Origin: Ilumatobacteraceae bacterium
Lineage (GTDB): Bacteria > Actinomycetota > Acidimicrobiia > Acidimicrobiales > Ilumatobacteraceae
Assembly (NCBI GenBank): GCA_016463105.1
Contig: JAEMRY010000036.1
Coordinates: 1 to 13,428 of the forward strand
DNA: 13,428 nt
Direction of reading: 5' to 3'
The translations under genes and the position numbers were made by a program. The notes under the pieces are model-generated. The model was not told the DNA's origin, did no database searches, and was given only the letters and a program-made list of their open reading frames with translations. This document shows, one piece after another, positions 7,354 through 13,428 of the stretch. The first letter of the stretch is position 1, and each line of letters opens with the position of its first letter.

Positions 7354-8438
7354 TATTCAAGCTCTACTTTCGAGTCATCGCCGAGCATCAACCGAAGTGC
7401 TCGTGGTTGTTGGATACTTCGAATTACCTCAACATCTTTACCGATCAATGAGTCAGTCAACTTTGATACCCCAATTATCGAACTGCCATCAAGCACCACC
7501 GAATGGTCCATCTCTGACTTAATTACGCGACAATTTCGACCAAGCGATGTATACGGCCCAATATAAGAGTCTTCGATAACTGCGTCAGCGCCAATCACAA
7601 CTGGTCCACGAATACGCGAGTTTAAAATTTTTGCACCCTTCTCAATTGTTACGCGACCTTGAATCTGTGATGCTGCATCAACGGTTCCGTCCATTCTTGT
7701 TGCCATCGCATCTAAGACGAGTCGATTGCATTCAAGTAGTGGATCTTTTTTGCCGGTGTCGATCCACCAGCCTTTTAGAACTTTATGTCGCACCGGAAAC
7801 TTGTTGTCAACTAGCCACTGAATCGCGTCGGTGATTTCAAGTTCACCGCGCGGAGATGGGGCAATCGAACGAACTGCTTTGTTGATCGTCTTATCAAACA
7901 AATAAACGCCGACCAACGCAAGATCTGATGGCGGGTCTTTTGGTTTTTCAACAAGTCGCACAACATGACCGTGTTTATCAACTTCGGCTACACCAAACTG
8001 TCGTGGGTCTTCGACATGGCATAACAAAATTTGTGCAGCAGGTTTATCTGAAGAGCTACTTGCTCGGGCAGTTTCAAATTCAGTGACGAATTCTTCAAGA
8101 CCTTGTTCAAGCATGTTGTCGCCGAGATACATAATAAAATCATCCTCGCCGAGAAACTTGTCGGCAATTAAGACGCAGTGTGCCAAACCAAGTGGTTCAT
8201 CTTGTGGAATGTAAGTCACTTTCACACCGAACTGGCTGCCATCCCCCACCGCTGATTTAATTTCTTCGCGGGTCGATCCAACAATGATGCCGATCTCACG
8301 AATGCCAGCACGCGCCATGGCTTCTATTCCATAAAACAAAATCGGTTTATTGGCGATTGGCACAAGTTGTTTCGCGCTGGTGTGCGTAATTGGTCGCAAA
8401 CGAGTGCCAGCGCCACCAGAGAGAATTAAGCCTTTCAT
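7353..8438 (-). CDS. rmlA: Glucose-1-phosphate thymidylyltransferase, long form
   Basis: This enzyme catalyses the first pathway step, joining dTTP and glucose 1-phosphate to give dTDP-glucose. The 361-residue protein has the nucleotidyltransferase fold, with GGAGTRLRPIT at 8-18, SAKQLVPIANKPILFYGIE at 21-39, metal-binding Asp107 in LGDN, EKPKDPPSDLALVGVY at about 164-179 and Asp227 in GWWIDTG. It is about 70 residues longer than the classical enterobacterial RmlA. The extra C-terminus (about 255-345) has the spaced Ile/Val-Gly pattern of a left-handed beta helix, as in the long RmlA subfamily known from actinobacterial and antibiotic sugar pathways. The start ATG has AAGGG close upstream (3-base spacing). 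It is the first gene of the operon and diverges from the aminotransferase gene. Confidence 0.94.
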   Translation of the reverse strand: MKGLILSGGAGTRLRPITHTSAKQLVPIANKPILFYGIEAMARAGIREIGIIVGSTREEIKSAVGDGSQFGVKVTYIPQDEPLGLAHCVLIADKFLGEDDFIMYLGDNMLEQGLEEFVTEFETARASSSSDKPAAQILLCHVEDPRQFGVAEVDKHGHVVRLVEKPKDPPSDLALVGVYLFDKTINKAVRSIAPSPRGELEITDAIQWLVDNKFPVRHKVLKGWWIDTGKKDPLLECNRLVLDAMATRMDGTVDAASQIQGRVTIEKGAKILNSRIRGPVVIGADAVIEDSYIGPYTSLGRNCRVIKSEMDHSVVLDGSSIIGVSKLTDSLIGKDVEVIRSIQQPRALRLMLGDDSKVELE

Positions 8439-8483
8439 CAGCCCTTAAGCCTAGAGCGGTGCCACGAACTAGCGTGAACGAGC
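8439..8483. promoter_or_regulatory. Short divergent promoter region between rmlA and the aminotransferase gene
   Basis: Only 45 bases separate two diverging start codons. A TANNNT-type -10 candidate lies close to each. TAGGCT (8448-8453, minus strand) ends 9 bases before the rmlA ATG, and TAGCGT (8470-8475, plus strand) ends 8 bases before the aminotransferase ATG. At that spacing transcripts would start at or next to the ATG, giving leaderless mRNAs, which are common in actinobacteria. No convincing -35 boxes were found. The real promoters could lie inside the neighbouring genes. Confidence 0.3.
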
Positions 8484-9701
8484 ATGAATAACGCTTTTCT
8501 ACATCCGTTTGCCAAACCAACAAAAGACAACTTCATCAAACTCGTGCGCGGGCAAGGTGCTCTTGTGTGGGATAACAAAGGCAACGAATTGATCGACGGC
8601 ATGGCCAGTCTTTGGTATTGCGCAGTTGGACACGGCCGAAAAGAAATCGGCGATGCAGTTGCAAAACAAATCTCAACGCTTGAGGCATATTCGACATTTG
8701 ATCCATTTACTAGTGAGCCCGTCGAATTATTGGCCGAGAAATTAGTTTCGATATGTCCGATGCCAGATGCGCGAGTTTTCTTTTGCGGAAGTGGATCAGA
8801 AGCGATTGATACGGCGATGAAGTTGGCGCGGTTGGCTCATGTGCAGGCAGGTCACCCAGAGCGCACATTAATAATTTCACGGATGCGCGGATATCACGGC
8901 ACCAACTATGGCGGCACGAGCGCACAGGGTTTGCCGCTCAACAAAATTGGATACGGACCTCTGGTGCCAGATGTCGAGCAAGTTGCAAGTGACGATCTTG
9001 AAGCGATGTCAATTTTGATGTCACAACGCGGCAACACTGTTGCTGCTGTTCTGGCAGAACCATTGCAAGGCGCAGGTGGCGTATACCCACCGACACCGGG
9101 TTACTTAAAAGGCTTACGAAAACTCTGCGACCAACATGGAGCGTTTTTGATTTTTGATGAAGTCATAACTGGCTTTGCTCGACTCGGCACTTGGTTCGGT
9201 GCAAATTTTTATCAAGTCAATCCTGATTTGTTGTGTTTTGCAAAAGCAGTCACTTCTGGTTATCAGCCTCTTGGTGGTGTATTCGTTGGCAGTGCAGTGC
9301 GTAAACCATTAGAAGCCGATCCTGATTTTTTCTTGCGTCATGGCTACACATATTCGGGTCATGCTTCTGCGTGCGTCGCCGCGCTTGTCAATCTTGAGAT
9401 CATCGAACGAGAAGGCTTGCACCAACGCGCAGTTCATATCGGCAAACGAATCGGAGAAGCATTAACAGCATTAGCTCGAGACGGAGTGATCGATCACGCA
9501 CGTGGGGACGGCGCTGTTTGGGCGGCAGGTCTGCATTCGACACAAAGCAACATCAAAATACGTGACCGAATGCTTGAGTTGGGCGCGATCACTCGCGCAA
9601 TTAATGCAGACACAAACACTTTCTGCCCGCCGCTAGTCATAACTGACCCACAACTCGACAAACTGCTCGACGCATTCGCCACAGCCGCCTCTGGCAAATA
9701 A
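8484..9701 (+). CDS. Class III pyridoxal-phosphate aminotransferase (omega-amino acid:pyruvate type)
   Basis: This 405-residue cytosolic enzyme should move an amino group from an omega-amino acid, diamine or similar amine to pyruvate or another keto acid. Seen motifs are DGMASLWYCAVGH at 38-50, the cofactor phosphate site GSGSEAIDTA at 102-111, YHGTNYGG at 137-144, EPLQGAGGV at 192-200, the pyridine-nitrogen Asp225 in FDEVITGFARLG, and the Schiff-base Lys254 in FAKAVTSGYQPLGG. YTYSGHASACVAAL follows, completing the active site from the other subunit. It is somewhat shorter than the 440-460 residue omega-transaminases. It is the only plus-strand gene and converges on the hydroxyisobutyrate dehydrogenase-family gene. 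Substrates such as beta-alanine, GABA, putrescine or taurine cannot be separated by sequence reading alone. No ribosome site is evident. Confidence 0.93.
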   Translation: MNNAFLHPFAKPTKDNFIKLVRGQGALVWDNKGNELIDGMASLWYCAVGHGRKEIGDAVAKQISTLEAYSTFDPFTSEPVELLAEKLVSICPMPDARVFFCGSGSEAIDTAMKLARLAHVQAGHPERTLIISRMRGYHGTNYGGTSAQGLPLNKIGYGPLVPDVEQVASDDLEAMSILMSQRGNTVAAVLAEPLQGAGGVYPPTPGYLKGLRKLCDQHGAFLIFDEVITGFARLGTWFGANFYQVNPDLLCFAKAVTSGYQPLGGVFVGSAVRKPLEADPDFFLRHGYTYSGHASACVAALVNLEIIEREGLHQRAVHIGKRIGEALTALARDGVIDHARGDGAVWAAGLHSTQSNIKIRDRMLELGAITRAINADTNTFCPPLVITDPQLDKLLDAFATAASGK

Positions 9702-9711
9702 CTTAACTAAA

Positions 9712-10587
9712 TTATTTTTGCGGGTGGGTTAAGAGTTTCATCAGGCTGCTGGTATCCCACCGTGCACCGCCCATTGCTACGACATTTGAATAAAGCTGAT
9801 CAATGAGTTTTGTCATCGTTAAATCTGCGCCATTGGTTGATGCCTCGTCAAAACAAATGCCGAGATCTTTGCGCATCCATTCGACTGCAAAACCAAACTC
9901 GAATTCGTTGCGCACCATGGTCTTCGATCGGTTTTCCATTTGCCATGACTGTGCGGCGCCTTTAGAAATAACCTCAACTACTTGATCTGCGTTTAGGCCT
10001 GCACGAACTGCAAAGTTAAGTGCCTCTGCCAAACCCGAAACTGCGCCAGCGATGCAAATCTGGTTGACCATTTTAGTTAATTGTCCTGCACCAGCATCAC
10101 CCATGCGTTGACATGCTTTGGCATAAGCGTCAAAAACTGGACGCACACGATCAAATGCTTGCTGATCATCACAGCCACACATAACTGTTAGCGCACCATT
10201 TTCGGCGCCTGCTTGCCCACCAGAAACTGGTGCATCAATAAATGAAACTTTTTTATCAGCACATGCCGCAGAAAGTTCGCGCGCGAGTGTCGCCGACGCA
10301 GTCGTGTGATCAACAAGCACCGTGCCTGGGTTAAGACCAGCAACTACACCGTCGGCTCCGAGCACGACACTGCGAACGTCATTGTCGTTACCAACACATA
10401 CCATCACGATTTCACTTGCCTCAGCAACTTCACGTGGTGTTACAGCTAGCGAACCACCATTATTTTCGACCCACAGTTTTGATTTTTCGGCGTTGCGATT
10501 GTAAACAGTTAAATTATGACCAGCCGAAGCAAGATGTCGTGCCATTGGTGAACCCATGACACCGAGTCCGCAGAATCCGATTCGCAT
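9712..10587 (-). CDS. 3-hydroxyisobutyrate dehydrogenase-family NAD(P)-dependent oxidoreductase
   Basis: A beta-hydroxyacid dehydrogenase of 291 residues from the chosen start. The family oxidises 3-hydroxyisobutyrate (valine breakdown) or reduces tartronate semialdehyde or small aldehydes. It begins MRIGFCGLGVMGSPMARHLA, with the dinucleotide loop at 7-12. The substrate motif DAPVSGGQAGAENG is at about 118-131, and the catalytic Lys172 sits in GQLTKMVNQ with Asn176 four residues on. I chose ATG at 10587 because the Rossmann strand starts there and GGGA lies five bases upstream. An in-frame TTG at 10614 would add nine unconserved residues. It lies 27 bases after carD and is probably co-transcribed with it. 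It ends 10 bases from the converging aminotransferase. The exact substrate is not resolvable here. Confidence 0.92.
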   Translation of the reverse strand: MRIGFCGLGVMGSPMARHLASAGHNLTVYNRNAEKSKLWVENNGGSLAVTPREVAEASEIVMVCVGNDNDVRSVVLGADGVVAGLNPGTVLVDHTTASATLARELSAACADKKVSFIDAPVSGGQAGAENGALTVMCGCDDQQAFDRVRPVFDAYAKACQRMGDAGAGQLTKMVNQICIAGAVSGLAEALNFAVRAGLNADQVVEVISKGAAQSWQMENRSKTMVRNEFEFGFAVEWMRKDLGICFDEASTNGADLTMTKLIDQLYSNVVAMGGARWDTSSLMKLLTHPQK

Positions 10588-10614
10588 ATCTATCCCACGC
10601 TTTCTAAAACCCAA

Positions 10615-11226
10615 CTATTTCTTTTTTGCAACTACCTTCACGACTTTTGCCGCTGGCGATTTAGGCGCTGCTTTGGCGACAGGCTTCGCTACTTTTTTGG
10701 CAACGGCCTTAGCCACCGGCCTGGCTGGTCTTAGTACACCCTTTTCAAGAGCCTTGTCGAGATACAACTCGGCTTCTTCGGTGCTCACTCGCAGCGCTGG
10801 TTGAATCTCTGAAATTAAGTTGACACGCGCACGGTCATACATTGTTTTTTCTGCAGCCGACAACGCAGAATCTCGATCACGAGCAGCCAAGTTGCGCACA
10901 ACTTCAGCAACTTGATAGACATCGCCGCTTTTTAGTTTTTCTTGATGGTTTTTGAAGCGACGCGACCAGTTTGCCGGCACACGCGGATCTGCTTTTGCAA
11001 GCACTGCCACCAAGTCTTGAAGTTCGCTTGACGAAACGGGTGGTCGCACGCCAACAGTCGAGATTTGCTCAACCGGGATTGACAAAGTCATCTCGTTGAT
11101 CACAGTGCGCAAGATCAAATAATCCTGAGTTTTGCCAAAGGCTTTCATGCGCTTCATATTCAGAACTATGCACGCACCATGTTGCGGATAGATGACTGTG
11201 TCACCCTTCTTCGGCTTAAATTTCAC
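10615..11226 (-). CDS. carD: CarD-family RNA polymerase-binding transcription regulator with Lys/Ala-rich tail
   Basis: CarD binds the RNA polymerase beta subunit and stabilises the open promoter complex; it is important for rRNA transcription and stress response in mycobacteria. The 203-residue protein has the N-terminal polymerase-interacting domain (about 1-60, with GDTVIYPQHGACIV at 8-21) and a helical DNA-binding domain. The latter has the wedge tryptophan Trp87 in NWSRRFKNHQEKLKSGD (86-102), followed by YQVAEVVRNLAARDRD and LSAAEKTMYDRARVNLISE. Beyond about 163 is a tail of some 40 residues made almost only of Lys, Ala, Pro and Val, which typical CarD proteins of 160-170 residues lack. 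The start is GTG with AGAAGGG seven bases upstream. Its neighbours are metabolic genes, an unremarkable context for a global regulator. Confidence 0.95.
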   Translation of the reverse strand: MKFKPKKGDTVIYPQHGACIVLNMKRMKAFGKTQDYLILRTVINEMTLSIPVEQISTVGVRPPVSSSELQDLVAVLAKADPRVPANWSRRFKNHQEKLKSGDVYQVAEVVRNLAARDRDSALSAAEKTMYDRARVNLISEIQPALRVSTEEAELYLDKALEKGVLRPARPVAKAVAKKVAKPVAKAAPKSPAAKVVKVVAKKK

Positions 11227-11255
11227 TGCACAACCCTTCTAAAGTCAGACCAGTC

Positions 11256-11261
11256 ATATTA
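11256..11261 (-). promoter_or_regulatory. Possible -10 element upstream of carD
   Basis: TAATAT on the minus strand lies 29 bases before the GTG start of carD, in the 73-base gap after the dehydrogenase gene. It fits the TANNNT pattern, but no good -35 box was found at the expected spacing. The gap holds no evident terminator, so carD may also be reached by readthrough from the gene upstream. Confidence 0.3.
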
Positions 11262-11299
11262 GGTCATGCGCACGCGTTTAATGCCTTTTGATTTAAGTT

Positions 11300-13428
11300 T
11301 TAGGATCTCAGTCGGTCGTTTTTTGGGTCGAACAGTGGTTCAAGACCAATAGTCGCAGATTTTCGCGTGCCGAAAATCTCAATTTCAACTTTTGTCCCAG
11401 CCGCCTCAAACTCAGGTCGGACATATGCCAAAGCCACACTCTTATTTAAAGTGAAACTCCAGCCCCCAGAGGTGATGATTCCGATTCGTTTTTCGCCACT
11501 GAAAACCGATGCACAAAACGGTGCATCAGCGTCACCGTCTTGGTCGAGAATCATCGGCACAAATCGATATGCCGAGCCGCGAGCCTTTTCGGCAATCAAC
11601 GCATCTCGACCAACGAAAGATGGTTTATTGAGATCAACGAAACGATCTAACGATGCATCAAATGGCGAGAAGCCAATTTCGAGATCGGCTTTCCATCCGC
11701 GATAGCACTTGTCAAGGCGCAAACTATCAACTGCATAAATGCCCATGTCAGCGATTTGATATTGCTCGCCCGCTTTCCAAATTGCGTTGTAGAGCGCCAC
11801 CATTTGTTCGTTTGATGCGTGCAACTCCCAACCCAGTTCGCCAACATAGTTGACGCGCAACGCACGAACCGGACCAACAGCCGTATCAATCATTTGCATT
11901 GATAACCATTTGAACGAAGCATTATCAACTGGCGTTGTTGTGACTTGCGAAAGTACGTCGCGCGATCGCGGACCAACCAAAATAATTGAGCCGTAATCTG
12001 CAGTGACGTTTTTCAATGTCACAGAACCGTCTGTCGGCAATGCCATTTCAAGTACGTCAAGGTCGTGCCATTCAGAGCCCGCCGCGCCGACCAAATAGAA
12101 ACGATCTTCGGCTACTCGAACAACTGTGAACTCGCTCAACACTTTGCCGTCTGGCAATAAAGCATAAACCAAACTGATGCGACCGACTTTTGGCAACTTA
12201 GTGCACAACAAATTGTCAAGATACGCCAATGCCCCAGGCCCCTCGACTTCAATTTTTGTGAAACCAGGCAAGTCAAGAACCGCGACACCGTTGCGCGCCG
12301 CGTGAACTTCTTTGGCGACAACCGTGCGCCAACCATTACGTCTGAAAAACGACAGCGAGTGATCTGTGACTTCGTTCTTTGGATCAAAATATGTTGGTCG
12401 CTCCCAACCACCGCGCGCACCGTAGGCCGCACCTTTCTTTTTCAACTGTTCATAAAGCGGAGACATATATGCAGGTCGCCCAGCAGGACGCTCTTCAAAT
12501 GGAAACCCCATTGCGTATTCGTTTTGATATACCTCAACTGCTTTATCAACTGTGTATTGCGTAGTCGCATAAGCCTTATAACGGCGTCGATCAATCGCCC
12601 AAAGATCAAACTCTGGACGACCGTCAAGAATCCATTCAGCGATTGCTTTGCCAGCGCCGCCACCTTGCGCAATACCAAAACTAAATGTGTTGCAGTGAAA
12701 GAAATTTCGCATTCCGCGTTCTGGACCCAGATATGGATTGCCATCTGGCGCGTACGGGATTGGTCCGTTGACAACTCGAGCGATTCCGGCGTCGGCTAAA
12801 ACCGGAACTCGTTCACCTGCATCCAAAATTTGTTTTTCGAGTCGCTCAAGTTCATCTGGCCATAACATGTTTGCAAATTGATCTGGGATTCCGTCAAGCC
12901 ACATTGGTGTTGCTTGCCACTCATATGGTCCAAGAATGAAACCGTTTCGCTCTTGGCGCAAATAATAAGAAGTGTCTGGGTCACGCAGCAACGGCAACGG
13001 TTCACTTCGCGCGGCGAGTTCGTCGATTTCTTCAGTTATTAAATATTGATGCGCCATAGTCATGATCGGTAAATGCCTGCCTATTAATTGCATCAACTCT
13101 CCGGCACGATAGCCAGCAGCATTGATAACTATTTCGCAGTCGATTTCGGTTTCAACACCAGCCGCATTCGTCGTGACTGTCCACTCGTGGTTTTTATGTT
13201 GGCGCAAGCCGGTGACGCGTTCGTTTCGACGAACTCGAGCACCAAGCGCACGAGCAGCACGAGCCATCGCTTGTGTGACTTGTGAAGGATCAATGTCGCC
13301 ATCTAGTGGATCCCAAAGTGCACCCAGCAAGTCGTGCGTTTTGATAAGTGGATAGCGATCAACGAGATCTGCCGGAGTGAGCATGTCGTACTCCATGTTG
13401 TTGGCACGCGCCATGCTCTTAACGTGTC
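11300..13428 (-). CDS. Dimethylglycine/sarcosine dehydrogenase-like flavoprotein with GcvT folate domain, 5'-partial
   Basis: This large FAD enzyme should oxidatively demethylate an N-methylated glycine and pass the one-carbon unit to tetrahydrofolate bound by its second half. The frame is open to the right edge. The N-terminal GxGxxG strand expected in this family is absent, so roughly 100-120 residues lie outside and the ATG at 13414 is probably internal. Numbering from that Met, the FAD domain spans 1-275 with DGDIDPSQ at 38-45, NAAGYRAGE at 98-106 and FGIAQGGGAGKAIAEWI at 246-262. The FAO_M linker is about 280-335, the GcvT domain about 345-600 with YVGELGWELH at 523-532, and the GcvT C-terminal domain about 615-695. 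The covalent-FAD histidine region is not visible. Sarcosine, dimethylglycine or a related amine are alternatives. Confidence 0.93.
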   Translation of the reverse strand, partial: HVKSMARANNMEYDMLTPADLVDRYPLIKTHDLLGALWDPLDGDIDPSQVTQAMARAARALGARVRRNERVTGLRQHKNHEWTVTTNAAGVETEIDCEIVINAAGYRAGELMQLIGRHLPIMTMAHQYLITEEIDELAARSEPLPLLRDPDTSYYLRQERNGFILGPYEWQATPMWLDGIPDQFANMLWPDELERLEKQILDAGERVPVLADAGIARVVNGPIPYAPDGNPYLGPERGMRNFFHCNTFSFGIAQGGGAGKAIAEWILDGRPEFDLWAIDRRRYKAYATTQYTVDKAVEVYQNEYAMGFPFEERPAGRPAYMSPLYEQLKKKGAAYGARGGWERPTYFDPKNEVTDHSLSFFRRNGWRTVVAKEVHAARNGVAVLDLPGFTKIEVEGPGALAYLDNLLCTKLPKVGRISLVYALLPDGKVLSEFTVVRVAEDRFYLVGAAGSEWHDLDVLEMALPTDGSVTLKNVTADYGSIILVGPRSRDVLSQVTTTPVDNASFKWLSMQMIDTAVGPVRALRVNYVGELGWELHASNEQMVALYNAIWKAGEQYQIADMGIYAVDSLRLDKCYRGWKADLEIGFSPFDASLDRFVDLNKPSFVGRDALIAEKARGSAYRFVPMILDQDGDADAPFCASVFSGEKRIGIITSGGWSFTLNKSVALAYVRPEFEAAGTKVEIEIFGTRKSATIGLEPLFDPKNDRLRS

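Noticed and set aside
9696..9719. AAATAA/TTATTT palindrome with T-run between the converging genes, as a possible bidirectional terminator
   Set aside because: The stem is only six A-T pairs and consists largely of the two stop codon contexts, so it is too weak to call.
10588..10614. Upstream TTG start for the hydroxyisobutyrate dehydrogenase-family gene
   Set aside because: It adds nine residues before the Rossmann strand, directly abuts the carD stop, and the internal ATG has a better-placed GGGA.
10556..10804. 82-codon plus-strand frame resembling a small hydrophobic Ala/Thr-rich membrane protein
   Set aside because: It is the reverse complement of the low-complexity carD tail, which forces an Ala/Thr/Phe-rich translation on the other strand.
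12302..12799. 165-codon plus-strand frame opposite the dimethylglycine dehydrogenase-like gene
   Set aside because: The minus-strand frame has continuous family motifs through this region; the antisense product has none.
13412..13414. ATG at 13414 as the true start of the folate-linked dehydrogenase
   Set aside because: The frame stays open to the window edge and the FAD-binding N-terminal strand expected of the family is missing, so the gene begins outside.
1..13428. CRISPR array, tRNA, rRNA, insertion sequence, toxin-antitoxin pair or defence island
   Set aside because: I looked for evenly spaced repeats, transposase motifs and defence genes; none was seen, and gaps between genes are too short to hold most of them.

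Overview
The window looks like a chromosomal segment of a non-model actinobacterium, plausibly an aquatic Acidimicrobiia-type lineage. This is inferred from three things: a CarD-type RNA polymerase regulator with an NWSRR motif and an Ala/Lys/Pro-rich tail, the long (sugar nucleotidyltransferase plus beta-helix) form of RmlA, and a Tat-exported solute-binding protein. By eye the base composition is moderate (roughly half G+C), genes are tightly packed and several abut or overlap by 1 to 4 bases. The taxonomic guess was not tested. There is no tRNA, rRNA, CRISPR array, insertion sequence or phage gene, and the longest non-coding gap is about 150 bases.

Region 1 (1-4040, minus strand) is an oligopeptide/dipeptide-type ABC importer. 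Transcription runs from a Tat-dependent solute-binding protein, through a strong intrinsic terminator, into two permeases and the start of an ATPase cut off by the left window edge. The permease and ATPase genes overlap by 4 bases each. The terminator after the binding-protein gene would let the binding protein be made in excess over the membrane parts.

Region 2 (4044-8438, minus strand) is a complete dTDP-L-rhamnose pathway in the order rmlA-rmlC-rmlB-rmlD, with single-base stop/start overlaps, followed 9 bases later by a diiron acyl-ACP desaturase. The set makes activated rhamnose for a cell-surface glycan or glycolipid, and the desaturase may adjust acyl chains of the same envelope. No glycosyltransferase is present. 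The RmlC protein keeps the catalytic His/Asp pair but differs at two positions that usually bind substrate phosphate.

Region 3 (8484-13428) is amino acid and amine metabolism. A class III PLP aminotransferase on the plus strand diverges from rmlA across only 45 bases and converges on a 3-hydroxyisobutyrate dehydrogenase-family reductase. Upstream of the reductase on the minus strand are a carD gene and a large dimethylglycine/sarcosine dehydrogenase-like flavoprotein with a folate-binding GcvT half, truncated at its N-terminus by the right window edge.

I found no convincing new multi-gene system. The best leads are the divergent RmlC active site, the histone-like tail on CarD, the desaturase linked to the rhamnose operon, and the strand-specific terminator inside the transporter operon.
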